Shown piece by piece: positions 24,474 through 32,780 of a DNA stretch of 56,003 nt (positions are counted from its first letter, which is position 1; the number at the start of each line of letters is the position of its first letter). The notes beneath the pieces were generated by a model. That model ran no database searches. It saw nothing but the letters and a program-made list of their open reading frames with translations, and was not told the DNA's origin. Source of the stretch: Pseudoduganella sp. (GTDB lineage Bacteria > Pseudomonadota > Gammaproteobacteria > Burkholderiales > Burkholderiaceae_D); contig JAJTCO010000014.1 of NCBI GenBank assembly GCA_021323265.1, positions 1-56,003 of the forward strand, given 5' to 3'. The position numbers and the translations under genes were made by a program.

Positions 24474-26603
24474 TTGCTCAAAAAAATCGCACTCTCGGCT
24501 GCCATGGCAGCCGCTTTCGCTCCCGCCGGCGCCGACGAGGGCCAATGGCAACCGCACCAGCTGCCGCAACTGCAGGCGGAGCTGAAACGCATCGGCATCA
24601 CCATCCCGGCGCAGCGCCTGGCCGACCTGTCGAAGCACCCGATGAGCGCGATCGTTTCGCTGGACGGCTGCTCGGCATCGTTCGTCTCCCCTGACGGCCT
24701 GGTGGTCACCAACCACCACTGCGCCTACGGCGCCATCCAGCGCAATTCGACCGCCGACAAGAACTACATCGCCAACGGTTTCCTGGCCAAGACCCGCGCC
24801 GCCGAGCTGCCGGGCGGCCCGACCACGCGCGTCTACGTGACCGACAAGCTGGAAAACGTCACCGCCCGCGTGAATGGCGGCCTGGACAAGCTGTCCGGCA
24901 AGGCGCGCCACGAGCAAGTGAAGTCGCGCATCAAGGCCCTGATCGCCGAATGCGAGAGCGACAAGATCTACCGCTGCTCGGTGCCGGCCTTCCACCGCGG
25001 CGCCGAGTACTTCCGCATCCGCCAGATGATGATCAAGGACGTGCGCCTGGTGTACGCGCCGCCCGAATCGATCGGCAACTACGGCGGCGACATCGACAAT
25101 TACGAATGGCCGCGCCATACCGGCGACTACGCCTTCCTGCGCGCCTACGTGGGCAAGGATGGCCGTCCGGCCGACCCGTCGCCGGACAACGTGCCCTACA
25201 AGTCCAAGGACTTCCTGGTGGTGTCGGCCGAAGGCCTGAAGAACGGCGATCCGATCCTGCTGGCCGGCTACCCCGGCCGCACCAGCCGCTATAAGCTGCC
25301 TGCAGAAATCCGCTTCGCGCGCGACGTGAATTACCCGGCCATGGTGGCCGACTACCAGGCCGACCTGGACGCCATTGCCGCCGCCACCAAAGGCAACGAC
25401 AACCATGTTGTGCGCTATGCCAGCGTGGTCAAGTCGATCAACAACCGCATGAAGAAGACCCAGGGCCTGCTCGATGGTTTCGCCCGCAAGGACCTGGCCG
25501 CCATCAAGGACGCGCAGGACGCCGAGTTCCGCGCCTGGTATGGCAAGCAGGGCGACGCTTCGCGCCAGCTGCTGCCGGAGCTGGACGCCGCCATCGCCGC
25601 CGACATGGCGCAGACCAATGAAGACTTCTTCTTCGGCATGGCCACCAACAGCGACCTGCTGAAAAGCGCGCGCACGCTGTATCGCCTGGCGCTGGAAAAG
25701 CAAAAGCCCGACGCCGAACGCGAATCGGGTTACCAGCAGCGCGACGTCGCCAACATCAAGGCCCGCCTGAGCCGCCTGGAGCAGTCGCTCGTGCCAACGG
25801 TCGACCAGGCGCGCTACGCCTCCGGCCTGCAGCGCTATGCCAGGTTGTCCGGCAAGGCGCGCGCGCTGGACGCCGTGCTGCCATCCGTGGCCGACGTGCC
25901 AGCCCTGTACCAGCACACCAAGCTGGCCGACACCGCCAGCCGCCTGGCGTGGATGGAAAAATCGCCGGCGGACTTCCAGCAATCGGACGATCCGTTCATC
26001 AAGCTGGCCGTGCGCATGCACGACGTCGCGATGGCGCTGGAAGACCAGCGCAAGGAAGTCGACGGCACGCTGGAGAAGATCATCCCGCAATACATGGGCG
26101 CCGTGATCGCCTGGAAGAAGTCGCAGGGCAAGCCAGTCTACCCGGACGCCAACTCCACCCTGCGCGTCACCTACGGCACCGTTTCGGCCTACTCGCCGAA
26201 AGACGGCCTGACCAAGGGGCCGTTCACCACCGTGGAAGGCATCGTCGAGAAATACACCGGCAAGGACCCGTTCGACGCGCCGAAGGCGCTGCTGGAGGCG
26301 GTCAAGGCCAAGCGCTACGGCCAGTTCAAGGACCCGGTACTGGGCACCGTGCCGGTCAACTTCCTGTCCTCGGCCGACACCACCGGCGGCAACTCCGGCT
26401 CGGCCATCGTCAACAAGCGCGGCGAGCTGATCGGCCTGAACTTCGACTCCACCTACGAGTCCATCACCAAGGACTGGTACTTCGACCGCGACATCACGCG
26501 CGCCATTCATCTGGACGTGCGCTACATGCTGTGGGTCATGAAGGAAGTCGATCATGCCGACAACCTGCTGCAGGAAATGACGATCAAGTACCCTAAAAAG
26601 TGA
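24474..26603 (+). CDS. S46 family dipeptidyl-peptidase (DPP7/DPP11 type)
   Basis: 709 aa from the TTG at 24474, chosen because an AGGGGA ribosome-binding site lies before it and a signal peptide begins there (LLKKIALSAAMAAAFAPAGADE). The triad is readable: H82 (TNHHCAYG), D208 (GDIDNYEWPRHTGD) and S641 (GGNSGSAI). S46 enzymes release dipeptides from peptide N-termini in the periplasm. The residue 18 positions after the nucleophile, which is Gly in DPP7 and Arg in DPP11, is Ser here (NFDSTYES), so P1 preference is not predictable. It is the first gene of an operon with a PnuC-type transporter (GTGA overlap). Confidence 0.92.
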   Translation: MLKKIALSAAMAAAFAPAGADEGQWQPHQLPQLQAELKRIGITIPAQRLADLSKHPMSAIVSLDGCSASFVSPDGLVVTNHHCAYGAIQRNSTADKNYIANGFLAKTRAAELPGGPTTRVYVTDKLENVTARVNGGLDKLSGKARHEQVKSRIKALIAECESDKIYRCSVPAFHRGAEYFRIRQMMIKDVRLVYAPPESIGNYGGDIDNYEWPRHTGDYAFLRAYVGKDGRPADPSPDNVPYKSKDFLVVSAEGLKNGDPILLAGYPGRTSRYKLPAEIRFARDVNYPAMVADYQADLDAIAAATKGNDNHVVRYASVVKSINNRMKKTQGLLDGFARKDLAAIKDAQDAEFRAWYGKQGDASRQLLPELDAAIAADMAQTNEDFFFGMATNSDLLKSARTLYRLALEKQKPDAERESGYQQRDVANIKARLSRLEQSLVPTVDQARYASGLQRYARLSGKARALDAVLPSVADVPALYQHTKLADTASRLAWMEKSPADFQQSDDPFIKLAVRMHDVAMALEDQRKEVDGTLEKIIPQYMGAVIAWKKSQGKPVYPDANSTLRVTYGTVSAYSPKDGLTKGPFTTVEGIVEKYTGKDPFDAPKALLEAVKAKRYGQFKDPVLGTVPVNFLSSADTTGGNSGSAIVNKRGELIGLNFDSTYESITKDWYFDRDITRAIHLDVRYMLWVMKEVDHADNLLQEMTIKYPKK

Positions 26604-27214
26604 ACCAATCCATTTCCCTGTTCGGCCTTGCCGTCACCACGCCACTGGAGCTGGTGTCCTTCGCGCTGGCGGTGGCGACCGTGTGGCTGAACATCCGCCA
26701 GAACCATTGGGCCTGGCTGTTTGCCATCCTCTCGTCCGCCACCTATGGCGTGGTGTTCTTCGGCGCGCGGCTGTATGGCGACATGGCGCTGCAGGGCGTG
26801 TTCATCACGGTGTCGTTCTGGGGCTGGTACCAGTGGCTGCGCGGGAACGAGGGGCGCGCGCTGGGCGTATCCACGCTGACGGCGCGCGGCCGCGTGCTGG
26901 CCGGCGTGGCCTGGCTGGCGGGCTTCGTGCTGCTGGCCTGGTTCCTGCGTACCTACACCGACACCGACGTGCCGCACGCGGACGCCTTCCTGACCGCGGG
27001 CAGCCTGGTGGGCCAGGCCCTGCTGTCGCGCAAGAAGCTCGAGAACTGGCACGTGTGGATCATCGTCGACGTGCTGTACGTCGCGCTGTACGTGCACAAG
27101 GGCCTGATGCTGACGGCGGTCCTGTACGGCATGTTCGTGGCGATGGCGGTGGCCGGCCTGATGGCATGGCAGGGCAGCAGCGCCGAGCCTGACGAAGCAG
27201 TCGTCTGGAAATGA
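26600..27214 (+). CDS. PnuC/PnuT-type vitamin transporter
   Basis: 204 aa with about seven membrane helices. PnuC-family marks include VWLNIRQNHWAWLFAILSSATYG, the WGWYQW motif (71-76 region) and the NWHVWIIVDVLYVALY helix near the end. Family members facilitate diffusion of nicotinamide riboside (PnuC), thiamine (PnuT) or riboflavin (PnuX), with a kinase trapping the substrate. A NadR-like kinase follows (ATGA overlap), which fits nicotinamide riboside; the TPP-riboswitch TonB receptor converging on this operon fits thiamine. I leave the substrate open. It starts with GTG overlapping the stop of the S46 gene. Confidence 0.88.
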   Translation: MNQSISLFGLAVTTPLELVSFALAVATVWLNIRQNHWAWLFAILSSATYGVVFFGARLYGDMALQGVFITVSFWGWYQWLRGNEGRALGVSTLTARGRVLAGVAWLAGFVLLAWFLRTYTDTDVPHADAFLTAGSLVGQALLSRKKLENWHVWIIVDVLYVALYVHKGLMLTAVLYGMFVAMAVAGLMAWQGSSAEPDEAVVWK

Positions 27215-27726
27215 AGCAGTCCTACCGCGTCGCCATCCTGGGCGCCGCATCGTCCGGCAAGACCACGCTGGCGCAGGCGCTGGCCCAGCGCTACGGCGTG
27301 TCGTGGGTGCCGGAGTACCTGCGCGAGTTCTGCGACGTGCGGCAGGATGTGCCGGTCGCGGGCGACCAGTTCCATATCGCCACGACCCAGGTGGCGCGCG
27401 AGGAGGCGCTGGCCGCGCAGGGCAGCCGCTACCTGTTCTGCGACACCACCCCGCTGATGACGGCGGTGTACAGCATCCACTACTTCGGCGGCATCGACGA
27501 GCAGCTTGAAAGCCTGGCGGCGTCGCGCCGCTACGACATTACCCTGGTCTGCAAGCCCGAATTTGCGTGGATTCCTGACGGACTTCATCACGAAGCGGAA
27601 GACGTCAGCGGTATCATTGATGCCATCCTGCTCGATGAACTGGCCCGGCGCGGCGTGCCGTACACGCGCATTTCCGGCAGCCTGGACGAGCGTTTGCAGC
27701 AAGTAGGCCGACTCCTGGGGGATTGA
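27211..27726 (+). CDS. NadR-like P-loop kinase (nicotinamide riboside or thiamine kinase)
   Basis: 171 aa, with a Walker A motif GAASSGKTTL at 11-20, a YLREF segment as in the NadR kinase domain, and an FCDTTPLMTAVYS motif. It corresponds to the C-terminal ribosylnicotinamide kinase domain of NadR, without the regulatory HTH and nucleotidyltransferase domains. Stand-alone versions next to PnuC-type transporters phosphorylate and trap the imported vitamin. Because a TPP-controlled receptor lies beside the operon, thiamine is a real alternative substrate. Overlaps both neighbours by ATGA. Confidence 0.85.
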   Translation: MKQSYRVAILGAASSGKTTLAQALAQRYGVSWVPEYLREFCDVRQDVPVAGDQFHIATTQVAREEALAAQGSRYLFCDTTPLMTAVYSIHYFGGIDEQLESLAASRRYDITLVCKPEFAWIPDGLHHEAEDVSGIIDAILLDELARRGVPYTRISGSLDERLQQVGRLLGD

Positions 27727-28436
27727 TGCTGAAGACAAGACTGCTCGCGCTGGCCGCCATGCTTCCGCTGGCGGCGTTTGCCGAGACGGGCTATTACATG
27801 GTCACCGCCTATGACGCGGAGGGTCAGGCGTCAATCGACTACAAATACTGGAACGCCCATTACAAGAACTCGCGCAACGTGGCCAGCCCGGAAATCGGCA
27901 TCGGCTACGGCGTGACGTCGCGCTGGTACACCGAGCTGACCGCGCAGTGGATCCAGTTCGACGGCCGCCGCACGCGGCACACGGGCCTGGAGTGGCAGAA
28001 CGATTTCCTGCTGACGCAGGGGCAGTACGACGTGGACGTGGCGCTGCATACGGTGCTGGAGCGCGCGCGGCGGCGCGACAACGGCTACTACGTGGAATTC
28101 GGCCCGGTGCTGCAGACGCAGCTCTGGCGCACGCAGCTCAACTTCAACCTGTTCTTCCAGCGCGAAATGGACAACGGGCAGCGCAACGATACCGAGCTGG
28201 CCTACCAGTGGCAGGTCAGGCAGCGCTGGAAGCGCTGGTTCTCGCCGGGGCTGCAGGGTTTTGGGGAACTGGGCAAGTGGAACGACTGGCGGCCGGCGCG
28301 GCAGCAGTCGCACCGCGCCGGCCCGGCGTTCTTTGGCCAGGCAGGCCGCTTCAAGTACGAGGCGGCCTATCTGTTCGGGAAGAATTCCGCACGCCCGGCC
28401 AACTCATTGACCATGCGGGTGCAGTATCTCTTCTAA
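27726..28436 (+). CDS. Putative outer-membrane beta-barrel protein
   Basis: 236 aa with a signal peptide (residues 1-18, ending AAFA-E). The mature part is full of alternating hydrophobic/polar strands rich in Tyr and Trp (RWYTELTAQWIQF, YYVEFGPVLQTQLW, FNLFFQRE) and ends in MRVQYLF, the terminal Phe typical of BamA-assembled barrels. I recognise no named family. The ATG overlaps the kinase stop, so it belongs to the S46-transporter-kinase operon. A role in outer-membrane passage of the operon's substrate is inference. Confidence 0.75.
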   Translation: MLKTRLLALAAMLPLAAFAETGYYMVTAYDAEGQASIDYKYWNAHYKNSRNVASPEIGIGYGVTSRWYTELTAQWIQFDGRRTRHTGLEWQNDFLLTQGQYDVDVALHTVLERARRRDNGYYVEFGPVLQTQLWRTQLNFNLFFQREMDNGQRNDTELAYQWQVRQRWKRWFSPGLQGFGELGKWNDWRPARQQSHRAGPAFFGQAGRFKYEAAYLFGKNSARPANSLTMRVQYLF

Positions 28437-28459
28437 TTAACCCCGGTAAGGCGGGTTAG
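28437..28459. repeat. Short copy of the AACCCCGGTAAGG palindromic repeat
   Basis: AACCCCGGTAAGGCGGGTTAGA lies between the convergent ends of the outer-membrane-protein and TonB-receptor genes. AACCC pairs with GGGTT. The same AACCCCGGTAAGGCGGGT word opens the longer repeat at 54370, so this is a truncated copy. It could act as a two-way terminator. Confidence 0.6.
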
Positions 28460-30618
28460 AAGTCAACCTGCGCCGACAGCTGGAACGTGCGCGGCGCACC
28501 CGGGAACAGGTAGCCGCCCAGGTCCGGGGTCACGTCGCGCCAGTAGAACTTGTCGAACGCATTCTTCACCTGCGCCCGCACGATCACCGAAGCGCCGCCC
28601 ACGCGGTAGGCATACGAGCCGCCCAGGTTCACCACATGGTAGGACGGCACCATGACCTTGTTCTCCAGGTCGAAGGCCTTCTTGCCCGCAAACTGCCAGT
28701 TGGCCGTCAGCTTCAGGCCAGGCACCGCGACCACCACGTAATCGCCCCACACGGTCGACTTGAAGTTCGGCACGTTGGTCACGCGCCTGCCGTCGTAGAT
28801 CGCCAGGCCGGTGCCATCCTGCTCGGTATCGATGGCAGCCATCGACGCGCCCAGCAGCAGTTCGCGCGAGAGCTTGCCCTGCGCGGTCAGTTCCAGGCCG
28901 CGATGGCGGTCCTGGCCCTGGCGCACGAAGGTGTTGGCCGGGTTGGTGAACTCCAGGCCCTGCTCGATCTGGTACACGGCAGCCGACAGCGAAACGCCGT
29001 TGATCTCGGTCTTGGCGCCCAGTTCCACCTGCTTCGACTTGCCCGGCGCCAGCGCGGTGTTCGGGTTGGTGGTCTCGATCGGCGCCACGCCGCCATGCTG
29101 CAGGCCCTGCGCGTAGGAGGCGTAGTAGGACAGCTTGCTGTTCGGGCTGAACACCAGCGACACGTTCGGCAGCCAGAAGTTGTCGCGCGTCGGCGCGGCC
29201 GTGGCCTGGCTGCGGCGCACGGACACGTAGCGCGCCCCGGCGTGCAGCGCCAGTTCGCCGGTCAGGCCGATGATGTCGTGCACGTAGGCGGCGCGCTCAT
29301 GGTCGGTACGGCGCTCGGAGACAGGACCCAGCACGCCGTTGGTCATCGGCACCACGACAGGGCGGTAGATGTTGCTGACGCCCGCGAAATCGTAAATGTA
29401 GTCGCCCCAGCGCTCATGGTTGGAGAAGAAGGACAGGCCGGCGGTCAGCTCATGCTTGACGGACCCGGTGGCGAACTTGCCTTGCAGCTGGGCCTTGGCC
29501 GACAGCGGCTTCTTTTCTTCGCCCAGGCTGCGGTAGTCGTACACGTCGTAGTCGCCGTTGCTGCAGTAGCCCGGCCACAGTTCTTCGCTCGAGCAGCCGT
29601 AAGGGAAGGCGGTGTAGTCGTCGCGCTTGAAGCGATGCTGGTTGGCGCTGACGGTGGCCTTCCATTCCGGCGCGAGCTGGTACTGGAATGCGATGCCGAT
29701 GTTGCTGGTCTCGGTCATTACCGGCTTGGCCCATGGCTGGTCGTTGAGGAAGATGTCGGCATCGACCACGGGCAGCCGGGTGCCGCCGGTCAGCTGGAAA
29801 CCAGGCGCGGTCTTCTGCGATTTCTTCTGGTAGTCGGCATCCACGGTCAGCAGCGCCTGCGGGCTGATGCGCCAGTCGAAAGCGGCCGAGACGAAGCTGC
29901 GGCGGCCGTCGGCGCCCTTGACGACCGAGCGCAGGCGCTCGCCCGCCGCGTTGATGCGGTAGCCGAAGCGGCGGTCTTCGAAGCGGCCGCCCAGGTCGAG
30001 GGTGCCGAGCACGGTGCCGCGCTCGCTCACCTCGAGCAGCGCCGAGCGCAGGTTGGCCTCGGTCGGGCGCTTGCTGACGTAATTGACGATGCCGCCGGGC
30101 GCCGCAACGCCCATCTGCAGGCCGGCCAGGCCGCGCAGCACTTCGATGCTGTCCTTGTTCTCCAGCGGGATCTGGGCGTCGCCGGAAATCGCATGGCCAT
30201 CCTTGCGATAGGAGCTGGCGTTGTCGAGCTTGAAGCCGCGGATGGAGAACTGCTCGGCGTAGCCGACGGCGTTGTAGGCGTCGCCGATGCTGGCGTCGTA
30301 CCTGGCGGCGTCGGTGGTGTTGCGGATGTTCAGGTCCTGCAGCTGTTCGCGCGTGAACACGCTGACGGAGGCCGGGGTTTGCAGCAGGGGCTGTTCGCCG
30401 AAGCCTGCCACCGAGGCGCGGTCGGCGGCGATGCGGCTGGCGGTGATGACCACTTCGGTCAATTTCTGGTCCTGCGCGGAGGCGGCAGGGGCGAAGGCGG
30501 AAGCGACGGCCAGTGCGGCCAGGGTGAGGCGGGTGCGGTTCATGTATGTGCTCATGCTGTACGTGTTGGCCAGCGGGAGAGCACGCGAAGGCCCCGCTTG
30601 CAAGGGCTCTTCATTCAT
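28456..30618 (-). CDS. TonB-dependent outer-membrane receptor under TPP riboswitch (probable thiamine receptor)
   Basis: 720 aa. An unusually long N-terminus (25 residues) precedes a normal signal sequence (MNRTRLTLAALAVASAFAPAASA). The start at 30618 is preferred because AAGGAAA, lying in the 3' arm of the riboswitch, is six bases upstream. A TonB-box-like TEVVITASR, a plug domain (about 75-180; SIRGFKLDN, VLRGLAGLQMG, GGIVNYVSKRP) and a 22-strand barrel ending in LSAQVDF follow. The sequence resembles siderophore-type receptors, but the TPP riboswitch indicates thiamine or a thiamine precursor. It converges with the PnuC-type operon. Confidence 0.92.
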   Translation of the reverse strand: MNEEPLQAGPSRALPLANTYSMSTYMNRTRLTLAALAVASAFAPAASAQDQKLTEVVITASRIAADRASVAGFGEQPLLQTPASVSVFTREQLQDLNIRNTTDAARYDASIGDAYNAVGYAEQFSIRGFKLDNASSYRKDGHAISGDAQIPLENKDSIEVLRGLAGLQMGVAAPGGIVNYVSKRPTEANLRSALLEVSERGTVLGTLDLGGRFEDRRFGYRINAAGERLRSVVKGADGRRSFVSAAFDWRISPQALLTVDADYQKKSQKTAPGFQLTGGTRLPVVDADIFLNDQPWAKPVMTETSNIGIAFQYQLAPEWKATVSANQHRFKRDDYTAFPYGCSSEELWPGYCSNGDYDVYDYRSLGEEKKPLSAKAQLQGKFATGSVKHELTAGLSFFSNHERWGDYIYDFAGVSNIYRPVVVPMTNGVLGPVSERRTDHERAAYVHDIIGLTGELALHAGARYVSVRRSQATAAPTRDNFWLPNVSLVFSPNSKLSYYASYAQGLQHGGVAPIETTNPNTALAPGKSKQVELGAKTEINGVSLSAAVYQIEQGLEFTNPANTFVRQGQDRHRGLELTAQGKLSRELLLGASMAAIDTEQDGTGLAIYDGRRVTNVPNFKSTVWGDYVVVAVPGLKLTANWQFAGKKAFDLENKVMVPSYHVVNLGGSYAYRVGGASVIVRAQVKNAFDKFYWRDVTPDLGGYLFPGAPRTFQLSAQVDF

Positions 30619-30620
30619 CT

Positions 30621-30708
30621 GCGCTTTCCTTCGCTGGCATTATCCAGATCAGGTTCGGAGGGTATTTCTCACCCCGCGCACAATGCGCGAGGACCCCTAG
30701 CGAGGCGG
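30621..30708 (-). promoter_or_regulatory. TPP riboswitch (thi box)
   Basis: Read on the minus strand, the hallmark elements appear in order: GGGGTGAGA (matching the GGGCTGAGA of the P2/P3 arm), ACCC, then GAACCTGATCTGGATAAT and GCCAGCG, ending in AAGGAAA. This is the conserved thi-box consensus. AAGGAAA (plus-strand 30625-30631) is also the ribosome-binding site of the TonB receptor, six bases before its ATG, so TPP binding should block translation. The element begins right after the yqhD stop codon. No run of T follows within the leader, so a transcription terminator is not evident. Confidence 0.93.
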
Positions 30709-30715
30709 TATTGTA

Positions 30716-31879
30716 CTACAGGCTCAGTTGCAGGGCGCGCCGCACGTCGCCCGGCGTGATGTCGCGCCGCTCGCCCAGGCCGGTCAGGCCGGCCGCCTCC
30801 AGCGCGGCAACCGTGGCCTCGATGGCTTCGGCGCCCAGCCCGTAGGCGGACAGGCGGGTCGGCACGCCCACCTGCTCGAAGAAGGCGCGCGTGCTGGCAA
30901 TGGCGGCGTCGATGCGCTGCTCCTCGCTGCCTTCGCGCAGGCCCCACACGCGCTCGGCGTACTGCAGCAGCTTGTCGCGCTTGGCCGCGCGCCGCACCTG
31001 CAGGATGCCCGGCAGGACGATGGCCAGCGTCTGCGCGTGGTCCAGGCCGAACAGCGCCGTCAGCTCGTGGCCGACGCAGTGCGTGGCCCAGTCCTGCGGC
31101 ACGCCCACGCCGATCAGGCCGTTCAAGGCCATGGTGGCGCTCCACATGATGTTGGCGCGCACTTCGACGTCATCCGGGCGCGCCAGCACCTGCGCTCCCA
31201 GCTCGAGCAGGGTTTGCAGCAGGCCTTCGGCAAAGCGGTCCTGCACGGGCGCGTTGGCCGGGTAGGTCAGGTACTGCTCGGTGGTGTGGATGAAGGCGTC
31301 GACCACGCCGTTGCCGACCTGGCGCAGCGGCAGGCTCAGCGTCTTGGCCGGATCGAGCACCGAGAAGCGCGGGTAGACGTGCGGGCTCATGAAGGCGCGC
31401 TTTTCCTGGGTGGCGGCGCGGCTGATCACGCTGGCGCTGTTCATTTCCGAGCCGGTGGCCGGCAAGGTCAGCACGGCGCCGAACGGCAGGGCGGCTTGCA
31501 CCACCTTGCCGCCGGTTTTCAGGATGTCCCACGGATCGCCGTCGTACACGGCGGCAGCCGCGACGAACTTGGTGCCGTCGACTACGGAGCCGCCGCCCAC
31601 CGCCAGCAGGAAGTCGACCTGCTCGCGCTGCACCAGTTGCACGGCGCGCATCAGGGTTTCATAGCGCGGGTTGGGTTCGATGCCGGCAAACTCCAGCAGG
31701 GGGTGGGCCAGGCCGGCCAGGGCGGCGCGCACCTCGTCGTAGGTGCCGTTGGCCTTGATGCTGCCGCCGCCGTAGAGCATGAGCACGCGGGCATGGGCGG
31801 GGACGTGGCGCGCCAGGGCGGCGATCTGGCCGGCGCCGAAGATGACGCGGGTAGGGTTGTGGAATTCGAAGTTTTGCAT
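30716..31879 (-). CDS. yqhD: Iron-containing alcohol dehydrogenase, YqhD type
   Basis: 387 aa, collinear with E. coli YqhD from the start (MQNFEFHNPTRVIFGAG). NADPH site: GGGSVVDGTKF. Metal ligands sit in VVDAFIHTTEQ (Asp, His) and HELTALFGLDHAQT (two His). YqhD enzymes reduce short-chain and toxic aldehydes with NADPH and protect against peroxidation products. An in-frame ATG at 31891 exists, but 31879 matches the family start. It lies just upstream of the TPP riboswitch on the same strand; read-through into the receptor gene is possible. Confidence 0.93.
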   Translation of the reverse strand: MQNFEFHNPTRVIFGAGQIAALARHVPAHARVLMLYGGGSIKANGTYDEVRAALAGLAHPLLEFAGIEPNPRYETLMRAVQLVQREQVDFLLAVGGGSVVDGTKFVAAAAVYDGDPWDILKTGGKVVQAALPFGAVLTLPATGSEMNSASVISRAATQEKRAFMSPHVYPRFSVLDPAKTLSLPLRQVGNGVVDAFIHTTEQYLTYPANAPVQDRFAEGLLQTLLELGAQVLARPDDVEVRANIMWSATMALNGLIGVGVPQDWATHCVGHELTALFGLDHAQTLAIVLPGILQVRRAAKRDKLLQYAERVWGLREGSEEQRIDAAIASTRAFFEQVGVPTRLSAYGLGAEAIEATVAALEAAGLTGLGERRDITPGDVRRALQLSL

Positions 31880-32004
31880 GATGGCCGGCATTATCGCGCA
31901 CTTTGGACCCAGCCGTGCGACACCCGGCAGGACGCCTTGCTACACTTGAGAAATCCGCGCCGCAGGCAGACAATGCGTGTATTCGCATGCCCAAGGAGAG
32001 TGAG

Positions 32005-32304
32005 ATGACACAGGAACACGTGGTCGAACCGCGCGACTACCTCAATGCCCAGGTGCTGGACATGCACCGGGCCTTGACGTCGTTGTGCGAGAAGATCGAG
32101 GCGCTGGATGTGCAGAACCAGCGCATTGAAACGTGCACGGACCCGGAACTGAAGCTGGTGCTGGCGAGCCACCGCGATTCCACGCGCAGGCAGATCGCCA
32201 TGCTGCTGGAGTGGGTGCGCCGGCGCGACCCGAAACTGGACAAGGAAATGAAGGATGCGCTGTTCAAGGCGGGTCCGATTGCCGCGCAATACCATTACGA
32301 ATAA
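32005..32304 (+). CDS. Encapsulated-ferritin-like protein without ferroxidase ligands
   Basis: 99 aa from the ATG at 32005, seven bases after AAGGAG. The two-helix pattern aligns without gaps to my memory of Rhodospirillum rubrum EncFtn (shared TDPEL, RD, LEW, RR.D). EncFtn binds iron with Glu32, Glu62 and His65; the matching residues here are K30, T60 and Q63. It should form the same annular helical fold but not an iron-oxidising site. No encapsulin shell gene or encapsulin-targeting tail is visible. Followed nine bases later by the Imm26 gene, so probably co-transcribed. Its function is unknown. Confidence 0.75.
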   Translation: MTQEHVVEPRDYLNAQVLDMHRALTSLCEKIEALDVQNQRIETCTDPELKLVLASHRDSTRRQIAMLLEWVRRRDPKLDKEMKDALFKAGPIAAQYHYE

Positions 32305-32313
32305 AGGAAGTCG

Positions 32314-32772
32314 ATGAAGTTGCAGCCGTACCGGGAGGGCAGCTGGTTTGCCATCCCGCTCAGGAATGGCGGTTATGCCACGGGGTTGGTGGCGCGCCTG
32401 TCACCGCAGGGCAAGGTCATGCTGGCCTACCTGTTCGGGCCGACGCATTGGACGCTGCCCACCCTGGGCGATGTCCAGGCGCTGACGGCCGGCGATGCGC
32501 TGAAGGTGATCCGCACCGGCGACATCGCGGTGGCGAACGGACGCTGGCCGGTGATCGGTAACACGGTGGGCTTCCAGCGCGAAGCCTGGCCGGTGCCCAT
32601 GTTCATCCGCCGCGCCGATGCGCTGAAGCGGGCCTGGCAGGCCACCTACGGCGACGATCCGGCCAAGCCGGAGCGCGAAGTGTCGGTACCCTACGATACG
32701 GAAGGATTGGAAAGCGATTCGCTGTACGGCTACGGCTCGGCGGAACTGCTGTTGACCAAACTGCTCGAATAG
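32314..32772 (+). CDS. Immunity protein 26 (Imm26) family protein
   Basis: 152 aa, soluble. The start (REGSWFAIPLRNGGYATGLVAR) and the following YLFGPTHWTLPTL segment fit the Imm26 family, immunity proteins of polymorphic toxin systems. No toxin gene lies nearby, so this could be an orphan immunity gene or a domesticated relative. An AAAGGAAG ribosome-binding site precedes the ATG. It sits between the EncFtn-like gene and the GFA gene, with gaps of nine and eight bases, suggesting a three-gene transcript. Confidence 0.75.
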   Translation: MKLQPYREGSWFAIPLRNGGYATGLVARLSPQGKVMLAYLFGPTHWTLPTLGDVQALTAGDALKVIRTGDIAVANGRWPVIGNTVGFQREAWPVPMFIRRADALKRAWQATYGDDPAKPEREVSVPYDTEGLESDSLYGYGSAELLLTKLLE

Positions 32773-32780
32773 GAGGCCCC

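Noticed and set aside
28636..30759. Open frame of 707 codons on the plus strand across the TonB receptor and riboswitch
   Set aside because: It is antisense to a full receptor gene and to the conserved riboswitch, and has no domain-like pattern.
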